Shown here in pieces: positions 35,776-46,986 of a DNA stretch of 64,000 nt. The DNA is from Pseudoalteromonas sp. CO133X (lineage in GTDB: Bacteria; Pseudomonadota; Gammaproteobacteria; Enterobacterales; Alteromonadaceae): positions 25,569-89,568 of the forward strand of contig SGPE01000014.1 of assembly GCA_004208945.1 (NCBI GenBank). Direction: 5' to 3'. Under the pieces are notes generated by a model, which saw only the letters and a list, made by a program, of their open reading frames with translations, did no database searches and was not told where the DNA came from. The position numbers and the translations under genes are program-made. Positions within the stretch are counted from its first letter, which is position 1. Every line of letters begins with the position of its first letter.

Positions 35776-37029
35776 TTATGGTAAAATTTTCTCACCTTGC
35801 CAAAGGCTTTCAAGAGTTTCACGTTGACGGATTAAATAACTTTGTTCTCCATCAACCATTATCTCTGCAACACGAGGACGTGAGTTATAGTTTGAACTCA
35901 TCGTAAAGCCATAAGCCCCCGCACTGCGCTGTGCGAGTAAATCGCCTGCTTGAAGAGCAAGTTGACGATCCTTACCTAAAAAATCACCGGTTTCACACAC
36001 AGGACCCACAATATCGTAGTTGTGGCTTTTAGTATCGTCTGCGCGTGGGATAACAGGAACAATACTTTGCCACGCTTGGTAAAGTGATGGGCGAAGCATA
36101 TCGTTCATGCCAGCATCAACAATGGCAAAGTATTTGTCTTGATTTTGTTTAATAAACTCAACCTTGGTGACTAATATACCCGCGTTGGCTGCAATGGCAC
36201 GGCCTGGCTCGAAAATAAGCTCTAGATCTTGATAATCAGCTAATCGGGCCGTGATTTTGTCAACATACTCGCTTGGGTGAGGTGGGGTTTCGCCGTTATA
36301 AGGCACGCCAAGGCCACCGCCAATATCAAGGTGAGTTAGTTTGATGCCAACGGCTTTTAGTTGTTCAATTAAAGTAAGCACTTTTTCAAGCGCTGCTAAG
36401 AAGGGTTTTATTTCTGTTAACTGTGAACCTATGTGGCAATCAACACCTGTTATTTTTAAGCTTGGTAAAGATGCAGCATGCTGATAAACAGCAACAGCGG
36501 TTTGAATATCAATACCAAATTTATTCTCTTTTAAACCGGTAGAGATATACGGATGGGTTTTTGCATCGATATCAGGGTTTACACGAATCGAAATGGGGGC
36601 AATGCGATTTAGTGAAGTGGCGACCTCTGAGATACGCTCAAGTTCCGCCACTGATTCAACATTAAAGCACTTGATCCCCAATTCAAGTGCATAGGCGATT
36701 TCATCAGCTGTTTTGGCAACCCCTGAAAAGACCACTTTAGATGCATCACCACCGGCTTGAATTACACGAGCAAGTTCCCCTTTTGAAACAATATCGAAAC
36801 CAGAACCAAGGCGCGCTAAGATGTTGAGTACAGCAATATTTGAATTCGCTTTTACGGCATAGCACACCAAGCTTTTATGTGATTTTGCGGCTTCGGCAAA
36901 GGCCAAGTAATGACGTTCAAAGGTTTTTCGTGAGTAGATATAACAAGGCGTACCATATTGTTCGGCAAGCTCTTTGACAGCGATGTCTTCAGCGAACAGC
37001 TGATTATCTTTGTAATTAAAAAAGTCCAT
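35776..37029 (-). CDS. lysA: Diaminopimelate decarboxylase LysA
   Basis: A 417-residue PLP enzyme of fold III, converting meso-diaminopimelate to lysine. The PLP-lysine motif CYAVKANSN lies at about 55-63, with HIGSQ, GGGLGVPY, EPGRA (phosphate binding) and VCETGDFLG later. It follows lptM by three bases and precedes dapF, the usual gammaproteobacterial order. Confidence 0.97.
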   Translation of the reverse strand: MDFFNYKDNQLFAEDIAVKELAEQYGTPCYIYSRKTFERHYLAFAEAAKSHKSLVCYAVKANSNIAVLNILARLGSGFDIVSKGELARVIQAGGDASKVVFSGVAKTADEIAYALELGIKCFNVESVAELERISEVATSLNRIAPISIRVNPDIDAKTHPYISTGLKENKFGIDIQTAVAVYQHAASLPSLKITGVDCHIGSQLTEIKPFLAALEKVLTLIEQLKAVGIKLTHLDIGGGLGVPYNGETPPHPSEYVDKITARLADYQDLELIFEPGRAIAANAGILVTKVEFIKQNQDKYFAIVDAGMNDMLRPSLYQAWQSIVPVIPRADDTKSHNYDIVGPVCETGDFLGKDRQLALQAGDLLAQRSAGAYGFTMSSNYNSRPRVAEIMVDGEQSYLIRQRETLESLWQGEKILP

Positions 37030-37032
37030 CTA

Positions 37033-37206
37033 TTAGTCCTGTTTTTGTTCTGGTTGTTCGGATGGAGTAGCCTCAGGCTGAGATTCTGTTGACTGCGGCG
37101 TATCATCTGGTAGGTAAAGAGCACCACTTTGTCCACAGCCGACTAAGGTGAGCACAAGGGCAAAGGGTAAAATGATCTTTAATTTTTGGCTATGAGTCTC
37201 TTTCAT
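37033..37206 (-). CDS. lptM: LptM (YifL) small outer-membrane lipoprotein
   Basis: A 57-residue gene read directly from the sequence. The product starts MKETHSQKLK, has a lipoprotein signal ending LVGC (Cys24), then GQSGALYLPDD, matching the CG(x)xGPLY(F/L)P core of LptM/YifL, and a Pro/Gln/Glu-rich tail. LptM assists disulfide formation and assembly of the LptDE lipopolysaccharide translocon. The position immediately upstream of lysA and divergent from cyaY is the conserved one. No strong ribosome site is seen before its ATG. Confidence 0.9.
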   Translation of the reverse strand: MKETHSQKLKIILPFALVLTLVGCGQSGALYLPDDTPQSTESQPEATPSEQPEQKQD

Positions 37207-37355
37207 TAGATTAATACGGTTGCTGGCTTTATAATCGCAGAGTAACAGAATATTTAAAAAATGCAGCTATTCGCGGATGAATTTATTCCTGTTACACTTG
37301 ATGTACATAATCTGCCCCCAGATCTAGGCTTATAAGCCAGTTAAAGGACATAAAA

Positions 37356-37679
37356 ATGACTGATCATGAATACCACACATTAGCCGATGCATTAATGCTA
37401 ACGATTGAAGAGCAAATCGATGATTGTGATGCTGATTTAGACTACGAGTCTGCATCAGGTATTTTAGAAATTATCTTTGCAGATCGCAGTAAAATTGTGA
37501 TCAATAAACAAGCACCACTGCATCAGGTGTGGGTTGCGACTAAATTTAATGGTCATCACTTTGAATTACGTGACGATAAGTGGATTGATAACCGTTCAGG
37601 TGCTGAATTTTGGCAATTTATGTGTGATGCTGCGACTCGTCAAGCAGGACAGCCTATTGAGTGGCGCTCTGAACTATGA
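37356..37679 (+). CDS. cyaY: Frataxin-like iron-sulfur protein CyaY
   Basis: A 107-residue bacterial frataxin. The acidic N-terminal helix ([20 protein letters not shown]) and the beta sheet with [23 protein letters not shown] match CyaY, which binds iron and modulates cysteine desulfurase IscS in Fe-S cluster assembly. It is divergent from lptM-lysA, as in E. coli. Its TGA overlaps the ATG of the esterase gene (ATGA), implying coupled translation. TAAAGGA precedes the start. Confidence 0.95.
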   Translation: MTDHEYHTLADALMLTIEEQIDDCDADLDYESASGILEIIFADRSKIVINKQAPLHQVWVATKFNGHHFELRDDKWIDNRSGAEFWQFMCDAATRQAGQPIEWRSEL

Positions 37680-38332
37680 GTTTAGCGTTCGTAGAGTACC
37701 CTGCTCAAGGGGAGCATAAAGCAAGTGTTATTTGGCTGCATGGTCTGGGCGACTCAGGTGATGGGTTTGCCCCTGTTGCTCCTCAGTTAGCTTTACCAAA
37801 AGAGCTGGGAATACGCTTTGTATTTCCACATGCGCCTGTGCAACCGGTCACCATTAATGGTGGAATGGCAATGCGCTCTTGGTACGACATAAAGTCGATG
37901 GATTTAGATAAGCGTGCTGACGAGCAAGGTGTCAGAGACTCAGCAGCAAAAGTCGCCGAGCTTATTGAAGTAGAAATAGCGAAAGGTATTCCTGCCAATA
38001 AGATTGTCCTTGCTGGGTTTTCACAAGGCGGTGTTGTATCACTGCATTTAGCACCTCGCTTAGATCAAAAGCTAGCGGGGGTGATGGCGCTATCAACTTA
38101 TATGTGCGTACCTGATAAGCTTGCTGACGAAGCGAAACAAAGAAATTTAAATATATTTATGGCGCATGGTCGTCTTGATGATGTAGTACCGCATAGTGCG
38201 GGTAGGCAAGCGTTTGACGTATTGTGTGCGAATAACATGGAAGTAAGCTGGCAAGACTACCCGATGGCGCATCAGGTGTGTGGTGAAGAACTGATGGCAA
38301 TCAGAGAGTGGTTAATTGCTCGCTTGAGCTAA
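37676..38332 (+). CDS. Carboxylesterase / acyl-protein thioesterase family hydrolase
   Basis: A 218-residue alpha/beta hydrolase of the phospholipase/carboxylesterase family (PF02230). [12 protein letters not shown] opens the domain (residues about 20-31), GFSQGGVVS carries the nucleophile Ser, HGRLDDVVP the Asp and MAHQVC the His. Such enzymes hydrolyse short acyl esters; the biological substrate is unknown. It is translationally coupled to cyaY and lies 22 bases before the DUF2914 gene. Confidence 0.9.
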   Translation: MSLAFVEYPAQGEHKASVIWLHGLGDSGDGFAPVAPQLALPKELGIRFVFPHAPVQPVTINGGMAMRSWYDIKSMDLDKRADEQGVRDSAAKVAELIEVEIAKGIPANKIVLAGFSQGGVVSLHLAPRLDQKLAGVMALSTYMCVPDKLADEAKQRNLNIFMAHGRLDDVVPHSAGRQAFDVLCANNMEVSWQDYPMAHQVCGEELMAIREWLIARLS

Positions 38333-38354
38333 CATAGCTTGTAAAGAGGCCAAT

Positions 38355-39245
38355 ATGACAAAAAAACTGGTAATAACAGCAAATATGGGAAGTGCCGAAT
38401 CAGTCAGTGCTGCACCTTCTTCAGTAACATATCAATGGCATTGGCGGCGCATAGTTTTAGTTGGTAGTGTGTTGTTAATCGCACTTGCTATTGTGGCGTA
38501 TAGCTTTTTAGGCGCGGTAAATGCAGAGCAATCAGAACAGCAAACTCAGCAAGAAGCATCATTGGCCACTGAAACAGATTTAAGTCGCGAACTTGACGAG
38601 CTGCCGCGCTTGGAGCATAACGCGGAGCAGGCCAAAGCCCCTGCAACAATAAGTTTGCAAGATGAACCTAGCTCGTTAATTAATACTCAAGCGCAAACTG
38701 ATTTGCAGCAACAAAGCGACTCACCGCAAGTGACAGCACAAGCTGTTGAGGTAGAGTCAGATCAAAACGACGACGTGTTAGCAAGCGTTGATGAAACGCC
38801 ACCTGAATTTAGTGAGCCAAAAGACGAAGCACAGCCTGAAGTTGTTCAAAACAAACAGCAGTTTGCTCAAACAGCCCATATCGCGAGTGTGGCAATTGGC
38901 GCTAAGATAGATACGGATAAAGTGAGTCGAGCGGTATTAACGACAGATGTTGTTGATCGAGAACCAGTCAATGTTCTAAAAAGCGATGTAAAATTGCTTG
39001 ATATTAGCCAAAGCCTTAGCTTTTTCAGTGAGCTTAAGAATATGCAGGGGCAAGCTGTACGTCATGTATGGTATTACCAAAATCAGCAACTGGCTTCGAT
39101 AGAGTTAGCGATAAGCAGTCCGCGTTTTCGCACTTACTCGACTAAAAATATTATGCCTGAGCAAGTAGGTGATTGGCGTGTTGAGGTTATTGATACCGAC
39201 GGCAACTTGCTTGCACAAAAAGAATTTAGAATTTTAGCTGACTAG
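38355..39245 (+). CDS. DUF2914 domain membrane protein
   Basis: A 296-residue protein with one membrane helix (about 34-55), a long low-complexity Gln/Glu/Ser-rich periplasmic linker (about 55-190) and a C-terminal DUF2914 domain (about 205-294; VRHVWYYQNQQLASIELAI, WRVEVIDTDGNLLAQKEF). The domain is of unknown function and occurs in envelope proteins. AAAGAGG precedes the ATG. It is upstream of hemC by 29 bases and possibly cotranscribed. Confidence 0.82.
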   Translation: MTKKLVITANMGSAESVSAAPSSVTYQWHWRRIVLVGSVLLIALAIVAYSFLGAVNAEQSEQQTQQEASLATETDLSRELDELPRLEHNAEQAKAPATISLQDEPSSLINTQAQTDLQQQSDSPQVTAQAVEVESDQNDDVLASVDETPPEFSEPKDEAQPEVVQNKQQFAQTAHIASVAIGAKIDTDKVSRAVLTTDVVDREPVNVLKSDVKLLDISQSLSFFSELKNMQGQAVRHVWYYQNQQLASIELAISSPRFRTYSTKNIMPEQVGDWRVEVIDTDGNLLAQKEFRILAD

Positions 39246-39274
39246 CGTCAGCTTAGTAAATAATTGGATTTTTC

Positions 39275-40213
39275 ATGACTCAGACAACAAAATACGTTCG
39301 AATTGCGACACGTAAAAGCGCACTCGCTTTATGGCAAGCTGAATTTGTAAAAGCTCAGCTTGAGCACTTTCATGATGATGTCACCGTTGAACTTGTTCCC
39401 ATGTCAACGCAGGGCGATATCATTCTTGATACACCTCTTGCCAAGATTGGTGGTAAAGGTTTATTTGTTAAAGAGCTTGAGCAAGCTATGTTAGATGGGC
39501 GAGCGGATATTGCTGTTCACTCAATGAAAGATGTGCCGGTTGAGTTTCCGGATGGTTTAGAACTTAATACTATTTGTGAGCGCGAAGATCCACGTGATGC
39601 GTTTGTATCAAATAACTACAAAAGCTTAGATGAGTTGCCACAAGGCGCGATTGTGGGCACATCAAGTCTTCGACGTCAGTGTCAAATTCGCGAAGCCCGC
39701 CCAGACCTTGTTATTCATGATTTACGCGGTAACGTTAATACGCGTTTGGCAAAACTTGATAACGGCCAATATGATGCAATTATTCTCGCTGCTGCGGGTC
39801 TAATTCGACTTGAAATGCAGGAGCGCATCGCCGCATTTATTGAGCCAGAAGTATCTCTGCCAGCAAACGGCCAAGGCGCAGTAGGCATAGAGTGTCGTAT
39901 TGACGATGACATGACTAAAGCCCTGTTAGCACCTCTTGAGCATAGTGAAACACGCATTCGTGTAAATGCCGAACGTGCGATGAATCGACGTTTAGAAGGT
40001 GGTTGTCAGGTACCTATTGGGGCATTTGCACTCGTTGATGGTGAACAGGTCCATTTACGTGGTTTAGTTGGCGCGGTTGATGGTAGTCAAATGCTCCGTG
40101 ATGAAGTAACTGGCCCTGCCGCTGATGCAGAGAAACTAGGCATTGAACTTGCCGAAAAGTTACTTGCTCAAGGCGCTGATAAAATCTTAGCTGACGTATA
40201 CAGAGACGCGTAA
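39275..40213 (+). CDS. hemC: Porphobilinogen deaminase HemC
   Basis: A 312-residue hydroxymethylbilane synthase that polymerises four porphobilinogen molecules. [14 protein letters not shown] at the start, [26 protein letters not shown] and the dipyrromethane cofactor cysteine in [10 protein letters not shown] are all present. It begins the hemC-hemDX-hemY operon; the next start is two bases after its stop. Confidence 0.97.
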   Translation: MTQTTKYVRIATRKSALALWQAEFVKAQLEHFHDDVTVELVPMSTQGDIILDTPLAKIGGKGLFVKELEQAMLDGRADIAVHSMKDVPVEFPDGLELNTICEREDPRDAFVSNNYKSLDELPQGAIVGTSSLRRQCQIREARPDLVIHDLRGNVNTRLAKLDNGQYDAIILAAAGLIRLEMQERIAAFIEPEVSLPANGQGAVGIECRIDDDMTKALLAPLEHSETRIRVNAERAMNRRLEGGCQVPIGAFALVDGEQVHLRGLVGAVDGSQMLRDEVTGPAADAEKLGIELAEKLLAQGADKILADVYRDA

Positions 40214-40214
40214 T

Positions 40215-42032
40215 ATGCATATTTTGATAACTCGTCCAGAAGGTAAAGGCACTGAGCTTGCTCTTCAGCTTCAGCAGGCGGGTTATCAAACAACCCACTG
40301 CCCAGTATTGACCCTTGACTACTTAACGCCGAATAGTGAAGAACTCGCGCCACTGGAAAATGCAGATAAAATTATTTTTATATCGCAAGATGCGGTTCAT
40401 GCATTACTTCACCTCACTCCTGTTATAAATAAAGCTGCTCAGCTATATGCCGTTGGACAACAAACTGCGGATGCCATTTATGAGGCCTTTGGTCGTCGTG
40501 CTGCGGTGCCAAAGCAGCACGATTCTGAAGGGTTGCTTGAGCTAAAAACACTACAAGATGTTGAACTGAGTAATATTGTTTTAGTGAAAGGCGAAGGTGG
40601 GCGCACCACCATAGCTAAAACATTGAAGCAACGTGGTGCATTATTAAATCAACTGGTTGTGTATAAGCGTAGCGCCATCGAAAGTGAACCTGGTAAGTGG
40701 ATGGACCACTGGCAAACAATTGATGTTGAAGGTATAGTCATTACAAGTAATGCCGCTGTGGACGCCATTTTTAATGGCCAAAATGGGTCACAGTTAGCGT
40801 GGTTAATTAAGCGTCAGTTTTATGTTGCAAGTGAACGTATTGCTGATTATTTACAGCAAAAAAATGTAACAAGAACACATATACATATTGCTGCGGGGGC
40901 AAGCGATAATGCGATGTTCGCCTGTATCAATGAGCAAGGTAGCAAAATGAGTGAATCAGATTTAAAACAGTCAACTAAACCAGTAGCCGAGTCCACGAAA
41001 AAGGCGCAAGCAGGTAAGGCTGCTTCAGGGCAAACGGTTCATCACAAAAAAGGGATTAGTAAAACCGGTAGCTTAGCTCTACTTATCTCTGTAATAGTTG
41101 CTTCTGCAGTTGGTTATGAGTTTTATCAAAAACTTAATAGTGATCAGCAATCTTCACGTGTATTGACTGAATTGACAACCGAAAACCAACGCTTACAACA
41201 ACAACTTGATGCTGTTAAAAGTGCGCAGCAAACATTACAGCATTCACTGTACAACAGTGAGCAAAAAGTAGCGGCTGCATTGAACGAAAATGTGCAGCAA
41301 ACTCAACAACAGTTAGACGCTGCATTAAAACGTGCTGAGCAGCAGACCTATACGTTAAACCCACAAGAAGTAACAAGTTTACAGCGTATGGCTGAGTTTA
41401 AGGTTTGGGCAGAGCATGACTATCAGGGGGCGGCTGCTGTGTTAACACGTTTAGACTCTTTGTTAGCTGAACACCCAGGTACAGGGAACATACGTCAGGC
41501 AATTCATCAAGATTTACAAACATTAAATGCTATTGAGCCTGTTGCAGTTGAAGCTATCTATCTAAAATTGCATGGTGTTGCGCAGCATATTGATGAACTT
41601 GTTTTTAACGCGATTTCTTTACCTGAAGAAGTGAGCCAAGAAGACCCTAGTAAACTGAGTGAAAATGTTAGTGAGTGGCGTCAAAACCTAGCTAAGTCAT
41701 GGCAACAATTTAAAGACTTCTTTGTTACCGTGCGTACCCGTGAAGACATGGTTGTTGCGCCATTTTTAAGTGAGCAAGAACGTCATTTAGTGAAGCAGCG
41801 TTTGAGCTTGTATCTAGCTCAAGCACAAGATGCTGTGTTATCGAAACAAAGTAGCGTTTACTTCACTGCCGTTGATGCTGCGCATGACTTAGTACAGGAC
41901 TATTTCAAGCAAGATGACACGGTTACTAAAGCTGCTCTGAAGAGTTTGCTTGAGCTTTCAAAAGAGCAACTTGATTTTAACCCTAATGTATCGCTGAAAA
42001 GTACTGAGCAGGTGAAGGAGTGGGCACAATGA
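40215..42032 (+). CDS. hemD: Fused uroporphyrinogen-III synthase HemD and membrane protein HemX
   Basis: A 605-residue protein. Residues 1-240 are HemD (ILITRPEGKGTELALQLQQAG, IFISQDAVHAL, VVYKRS, IVITSNAAVDAI), which cyclises hydroxymethylbilane to uroporphyrinogen III. From Met245 (MSESDLK) the rest is HemX-like: an acidic/Lys-rich segment, one membrane helix (about 281-300), a coiled coil (about 310-375) and the periplasmic HemX domain. In E. coli these are two genes. An AAGG eight bases before the Met245 codon could allow separate HemX translation. The end overlaps hemY by four bases. Confidence 0.92.
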   Translation: MHILITRPEGKGTELALQLQQAGYQTTHCPVLTLDYLTPNSEELAPLENADKIIFISQDAVHALLHLTPVINKAAQLYAVGQQTADAIYEAFGRRAAVPKQHDSEGLLELKTLQDVELSNIVLVKGEGGRTTIAKTLKQRGALLNQLVVYKRSAIESEPGKWMDHWQTIDVEGIVITSNAAVDAIFNGQNGSQLAWLIKRQFYVASERIADYLQQKNVTRTHIHIAAGASDNAMFACINEQGSKMSESDLKQSTKPVAESTKKAQAGKAASGQTVHHKKGISKTGSLALLISVIVASAVGYEFYQKLNSDQQSSRVLTELTTENQRLQQQLDAVKSAQQTLQHSLYNSEQKVAAALNENVQQTQQQLDAALKRAEQQTYTLNPQEVTSLQRMAEFKVWAEHDYQGAAAVLTRLDSLLAEHPGTGNIRQAIHQDLQTLNAIEPVAVEAIYLKLHGVAQHIDELVFNAISLPEEVSQEDPSKLSENVSEWRQNLAKSWQQFKDFFVTVRTREDMVVAPFLSEQERHLVKQRLSLYLAQAQDAVLSKQSSVYFTAVDAAHDLVQDYFKQDDTVTKAALKSLLELSKEQLDFNPNVSLKSTEQVKEWAQ

Positions 42033-43138
42033 TCCGCTTTTTACTATTAATAATTGCTGTTGCAATCTGTTTAGGGATCGCCCCTTTTTTCATCGATCAA
42101 AAAGGCTATGTATTAATCTCATTTAATAAAACGACCGTAGAGGGCACTATTTGGGGCGTCTGTGCACTGATCGTTTTGATATCTGGTGCTGGGTTTTTAC
42201 TCTACAAATTGGTGCGTTATTTATGGTCTTTGTACAGCCATACACGTCATCGCTTTTTTGCGCGCAGTGAAGAGCGAAAGCAAGCGGCTATTGAGCAAGG
42301 TGTGTGGAGTCTTATTAACAATGATTACACTGAAGTTGAATTAGCACTGAATAATAACAGTGTCGCTGAGCAGTGGGTTGATGTCCGTTATGCCTTACTT
42401 GCAAAAGCTGCGCTGGCTGAAAATGACAGCGAAAAAGCGATTAGTTACCTTGATAAAATTAGTCAAAGTAAGCAACTGAAAGTGGCAAACCTATGGATTG
42501 CTAGTGGTGAAACCAGCACGATTTTTGCCGATTTGAAAGCATTAGCTGAGCATAAAAAAGCATCAAATCTTGAACTGAAAATGTATGCTCATGTATTAGT
42601 TCAAGAGAAAAAGTGGTCTGCACTTAATGACTTTATGCCGCGTCTACTTCGTAAAAAAGCACTCACAGACAAAGAATGGCAGCAATTATTCAATCGCTAT
42701 TTTGACGCAGAATCTAGCAGCACATTAACAGAACGATTTGAACAATTAGCAAAGAATTTGAAACCCTTGGCTGAAGTTAGTTACTTCACTGCCATGGCGA
42801 AAGCAGGCGATTTAAATAAAATTGAGCTAAGCTTAATTAAAATGATTAAAAATCCGCAGCAACATAAAGACTTAGCACACATTTTGAAAACCAGTGCTGC
42901 AGGGGATGCATTAAAATTACAGGCAAGTTTGCAGGATGTGTTGAAAAAAGACACTGACAATACCCAGTTGCTTTTAGCTTTAGCTTGTCTTGCGAATGCC
43001 CATGGTGAGTACGATTTAGCTGCGCGTGTTTTTGATAAAGCACTGAATGCCAATAATCGCCATGAATACCTTCAGCAGGCTGCGCTTAGTTATAGTAAAA
43101 GTGCCCAACCAGATAAAGCGCTGGTGTTATATCAATAG
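42029..43138 (+). CDS. hemY: HemY, TPR membrane protein of haem biosynthesis operon
   Basis: A 369-residue inner-membrane protein: two N-terminal helices (about 2-22 and 40-62, with GYVLISFNKTTVEGTIW between them), then a HemY_N domain and a TPR-rich cytoplasmic or periplasmic part (SEKAISYLDKI, GEYDLAARVFDKAL). Its role in haem synthesis is inferred from operon conservation; it is not protoporphyrinogen oxidase. ATG at 42029 was chosen because it overlaps the hemDX stop (ATGA) and AAGGAG lies upstream. It is slightly shorter than E. coli HemY. Confidence 0.92.
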   Translation: MIRFLLLIIAVAICLGIAPFFIDQKGYVLISFNKTTVEGTIWGVCALIVLISGAGFLLYKLVRYLWSLYSHTRHRFFARSEERKQAAIEQGVWSLINNDYTEVELALNNNSVAEQWVDVRYALLAKAALAENDSEKAISYLDKISQSKQLKVANLWIASGETSTIFADLKALAEHKKASNLELKMYAHVLVQEKKWSALNDFMPRLLRKKALTDKEWQQLFNRYFDAESSSTLTERFEQLAKNLKPLAEVSYFTAMAKAGDLNKIELSLIKMIKNPQQHKDLAHILKTSAAGDALKLQASLQDVLKKDTDNTQLLLALACLANAHGEYDLAARVFDKALNANNRHEYLQQAALSYSKSAQPDKALVLYQ

Positions 43139-43171
43139 AGCCCCATTTGCCTAAAAAAGGAGTTAAATGGC

Positions 43172-45862
43172 TTGAAGAACTTGTTTACGCTGACAATAAG
43201 TATTGCGCTTGCTTACTTTCTTACAGGGTATTTAAGTAATTCGTTACTCGCTATTGATGGTTATGCGGTTGCAGCGTGGCCACCCGCAGGGATTGCCCTT
43301 GCGAGTATTTTACTACAACGCAACCGAGCCTTAGCGGGGATTATTCTTGGTGCTTTTTTAGTTAATTTGATTCACCTAGATCGTGTCTCTGATATTCTTC
43401 ATTGGCAGATCATGCTCCAAGCTGTTGGCGTAACTGCAGCGTCTACCTTCCAAGCTTGGGCTGCGTACTACATTATCACCCATATCATAAAAATACCGCT
43501 TGAGTTGTCATCCCTTAAAAACAGCGTACAAGGGCTCGTTATAGGTGGCCCTATCTGTTGTTTAATTGCTCCATTGACAGGGACGGCACTATTAATAATA
43601 AATCAGGTTATACCTAACTACATGGCCCTGAATAACTTTATTGCTTGGTGGATAGGCGACAGCATTGGTGTGTTGATTTTCACACCACTTGTGTTGGCGG
43701 CATTTAGTTATAACCTTATGCAACAGCGGGCTCAGATTATTGTTCCTTCACTGCTTATCTATTTGATCATTTGTATTAGCTTTTATGGTGCAGCAAGTGT
43801 GAAAAAGGACAAAGATGAGCAGCGCCAACAGGCGAAGGTGAGTGCGATTAAAGCCAACCTAGAGCACAAAGTAAGTGAAATACAGTCTCATCTAGCTTTA
43901 CTTGCGACATTTTTTGCCAGTAGTGATGATGTCGACTTTCAAGAGTTCAAGCGCTTTACTTCTCGACAATTACAAGACAGTAATGAAATTGCAGCCTTTG
44001 AGTGGGCCCCAAAAGTGGTTCAGTCACAATTACCTGATTACGAAAAGTCACTACGCGAAGAACTGGGTCCAACATTTTATGTGAAAGAAAAAAATGTGGC
44101 GGGCGAATGGCAAGGCGTCTCTCAGCGAGCTATTTATTTCCCTGTTCAATATATTCATCCACTACAAGGAAATGAGTCAGCTCAAGGGTTTGATTTAGCC
44201 TCAAGTGAAGTGCGAAGAGAAGCGCTGACAAACTCCCGTTTAACAAAAAATATATCTGTTAGTGAACCCATTAGTTTAATGCAAGGTGATGGAAATGAAC
44301 GTGGGGTGTTATTTTTTAACCCTGTTTATGCTGATTTACATCGTCAGGTTGGTTTCAAAGGGTATGTCGTGGCGGTCATTAATTTAGATGCTTTGGCACA
44401 AACGCTTAATTACAATCAAACGACCGATATTGAAGCCAGTTTTTATGATGTAAGTGATACTCAAAACCCCATTGAAATTTCAAGCTCTGGGCGCATTGGG
44501 ACCAAGCAAATTGCACATTTTGATTTTCATATTAGCGAACGGGTGTGGCAAATAAAGTTATGGGAGTCAGTGGAGCAGTCATCCTGGCTAATGTATTGGT
44601 TTGCACAGATAGTAGGCATGCTATTTGTTTGGTTATTGATTATTTTTTTAATTTCAGTAACGGGCACAAATATACAAATACGCCAACAGGTTGCGAAACA
44701 AACCCAAAGCCTACGTAATGAAAAATTAAAAGCGGATAAAGCAAGCCAAATCAAAAGTGAATTTTTAGCCAATATGAGCCATGAAATTCGCACGCCTATT
44801 AACGGTATTAAAGGGCTTCACTATTTGGCATTACAAGAGCAAGACTGGCAGCAAGCGCGTAATTATATTGAGCAAGCTGATAGTGCGCTTAATGTTTTGT
44901 TACGCGTGTTGAACGATGTGCTCGATTTTTCAAAAATTGAAGCAGGTCGCTTAGACCTACATCAAGAGCCAATTAATGTCTGTAACTTGGTCAGTGAAAT
45001 GAGTAATTTACTGCAATTTGAATTGAATTCGCGTTCATTGCAGTTTGTTGTCGATTACGATAATACACAGCCGCTGGTGATTCATACCGATGCCATTCGA
45101 CTGAAACAAATATTACTAAATCTGCTGAATAACGCAGTTAAATTTACGCCGCAAGGAACCATTACCTTAAAAATTTGGCAGCAAAACGATACAACATATT
45201 TTAGTGTTATCGACACTGGTATAGGAATTAAAAAAGAGGTGCAAGAAACACTGTTTCAGCCATTTTCACAAGCCGATAGCTCGACCTCACGTCGCTTTGG
45301 TGGCACAGGGCTTGGATTAAGCATATGTAAAAAGCTTATCGATATGATGGGCGGTGATATAACGTTATCAAGCGCAGAAGGACAAGGGGCACAATTTACG
45401 TTTACTTTGCCTGTTGTGTCACCTTTAGAAGCTATCAAACATGCGAATGACGATTTAAATGATATTGATATCAGCGCTGTTTCATTTGCAGAACTCGCTG
45501 TTTTATTGGTTGAAGACAATCCATTAAACCAACATGTGGCGTGCGCTATTCTAGAAACTAAAGGCTGTAAGCCTGATGTCGCTAAGGATGGGTATGAAGC
45601 GATTAAGATGATCAGCGAACATAAATATGATGTTGTGCTTATGGATATTCAAATGCCTAATATGGATGGCTTGCAAGCGACTAAAGTGATTCGCCAAGAG
45701 CTGATGATGACAGAACTTCCCATTATTGGTTTGTCTGCTAATGCCCATGATGATGACTATAAAAAAGGCATTGCATGCGGCATGGATGGTTATTTAACCA
45801 AACCGATTGATGCAGAAAAACTTTTCAAAACTATTTGGCGGTTTATACAAAAACAACGCTAA
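43172..45862 (+). CDS. Hybrid sensor kinase with MASE1, CHASE and receiver domains
   Basis: An 896-residue kinase starting at TTG, with AAAAAAGGAG about ten bases upstream. Domains: MASE1 integral-membrane sensor about 1-205 ([26 protein letters not shown]); CHASE about 220-430 ([24 protein letters not shown]); helix about 470-492; HisKA with [10 protein letters not shown] (His537); HATPase with DTGIGI and GGTGLGLSI; receiver with Asp825 in [11 protein letters not shown]. There is no Hpt or output domain. Signal and partners are unknown. It follows the haem operon by 33 bases, but a functional link is not evident. Confidence 0.92.
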   Translation: MKNLFTLTISIALAYFLTGYLSNSLLAIDGYAVAAWPPAGIALASILLQRNRALAGIILGAFLVNLIHLDRVSDILHWQIMLQAVGVTAASTFQAWAAYYIITHIIKIPLELSSLKNSVQGLVIGGPICCLIAPLTGTALLIINQVIPNYMALNNFIAWWIGDSIGVLIFTPLVLAAFSYNLMQQRAQIIVPSLLIYLIICISFYGAASVKKDKDEQRQQAKVSAIKANLEHKVSEIQSHLALLATFFASSDDVDFQEFKRFTSRQLQDSNEIAAFEWAPKVVQSQLPDYEKSLREELGPTFYVKEKNVAGEWQGVSQRAIYFPVQYIHPLQGNESAQGFDLASSEVRREALTNSRLTKNISVSEPISLMQGDGNERGVLFFNPVYADLHRQVGFKGYVVAVINLDALAQTLNYNQTTDIEASFYDVSDTQNPIEISSSGRIGTKQIAHFDFHISERVWQIKLWESVEQSSWLMYWFAQIVGMLFVWLLIIFLISVTGTNIQIRQQVAKQTQSLRNEKLKADKASQIKSEFLANMSHEIRTPINGIKGLHYLALQEQDWQQARNYIEQADSALNVLLRVLNDVLDFSKIEAGRLDLHQEPINVCNLVSEMSNLLQFELNSRSLQFVVDYDNTQPLVIHTDAIRLKQILLNLLNNAVKFTPQGTITLKIWQQNDTTYFSVIDTGIGIKKEVQETLFQPFSQADSSTSRRFGGTGLGLSICKKLIDMMGGDITLSSAEGQGAQFTFTLPVVSPLEAIKHANDDLNDIDISAVSFAELAVLLVEDNPLNQHVACAILETKGCKPDVAKDGYEAIKMISEHKYDVVLMDIQMPNMDGLQATKVIRQELMMTELPIIGLSANAHDDDYKKGIACGMDGYLTKPIDAEKLFKTIWRFIQKQR

Positions 45863-45973
45863 TAGACAGAGGCAGACATTTGGCCTCAAAAAAGTAAATA
45901 AAATCATCTAAACTTGAAATATCGTTGTGGGTACGTATGATCCGCGCAAATTTACTGAACCTGAGTGCTAATT

Positions 45974-46975
45974 ATGATCAATAACAAACTGCCTTTGCTT
46001 GATATTCACCGTCACCTTGATGGAAATGTTCGTCCACAAACCATTTTAGAACTTGGTCGTCAGTTTAACCTTGCGCTGCCAGCAGATAATGTAGAAGCAT
46101 TAATCCCACATGTCCAAGTGATAGACCCTGAACCTAATTTAGTGGCTTTTTTACAAAAATTAGATTGGGGCGTAAAGGTACTCGGTGATTATGATGCGTG
46201 TCGCCGTATTGCTATTGAAAATGTTGAAGATGCCATAGCCCAAAAACTTGATTATGTAGAGCTACGCTTTAGTCCTTACTATATGGCTCAGAGCCAAGGG
46301 TTACACCCAGAAGGCGTTGTTGAGGCTGTGGTCGATGGTATTAAAAGTGCTTGCCAAGGTGCTCCAATTAAGGTGAATCTGATTGGTATTATGTCGCGTA
46401 CCTATGGCACTAAAATTTGTCAGCAAGAGCTTGATGCCTTATTAGCATTTAAAAATGACTTAGTCGCTGTTGACTTGGCAGGAGACGAAATGGGCTTCCC
46501 AGGAGAGTTGTTTGTTGGTCATTTTAAGCAAGTGCATAATGCTTACTTGGCAGCGACTATTCACGCCGGTGAAGCACGTGGCAGCGAAAGTATCTGGCAA
46601 GCAATTAACGAGTTGGGTGCAACCCGTATTGGTCATGGCGTAAAAGCGATTGAGGATGCGAAGCTGATGGATTACCTACGTGACAACCGTATTGGTATTG
46701 AGTCTTGCTTAACCAGTAATATTCAAACCAGTACGGTAGCCGAACTTGCTACTCATCCACTAAAAACCTTTTTGGATCATGGTATTCTAGCGTCAATTAA
46801 TACCGATGATCCCGCTGTGGAAGGTATTGAAATTGCGCATGAATATCAAATTGCTGCTCCTGCCGCTGGTTTAAGTCAAGCTGATATGGAAAAAGCACAA
46901 ACAAATGCGCTTGAAATAGCATACTTAAGCGATACTGATAAAGCAGCGTTACAGCAGTTAGCTGCAAATCGATAA
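45974..46975 (+). CDS. add: Adenosine deaminase
   Basis: A 333-residue zinc enzyme that deaminates adenosine and deoxyadenosine in purine salvage. DIHRHLDGN (metal ligands), HAGEARG (catalytic Glu) and NTDDPAVEG (metal Asp) are present, and the sequence follows E. coli Add nearly block by block, including [14 protein letters not shown] and [14 protein letters not shown] chose ATG at 45974 over GTG at 45965 because this length equals E. coli Add. Confidence 0.96.
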   Translation: MINNKLPLLDIHRHLDGNVRPQTILELGRQFNLALPADNVEALIPHVQVIDPEPNLVAFLQKLDWGVKVLGDYDACRRIAIENVEDAIAQKLDYVELRFSPYYMAQSQGLHPEGVVEAVVDGIKSACQGAPIKVNLIGIMSRTYGTKICQQELDALLAFKNDLVAVDLAGDEMGFPGELFVGHFKQVHNAYLAATIHAGEARGSESIWQAINELGATRIGHGVKAIEDAKLMDYLRDNRIGIESCLTSNIQTSTVAELATHPLKTFLDHGILASINTDDPAVEGIEIAHEYQIAAPAAGLSQADMEKAQTNALEIAYLSDTDKAALQQLAANR

Positions 46976-46986
46976 TCGCGGGCTAT

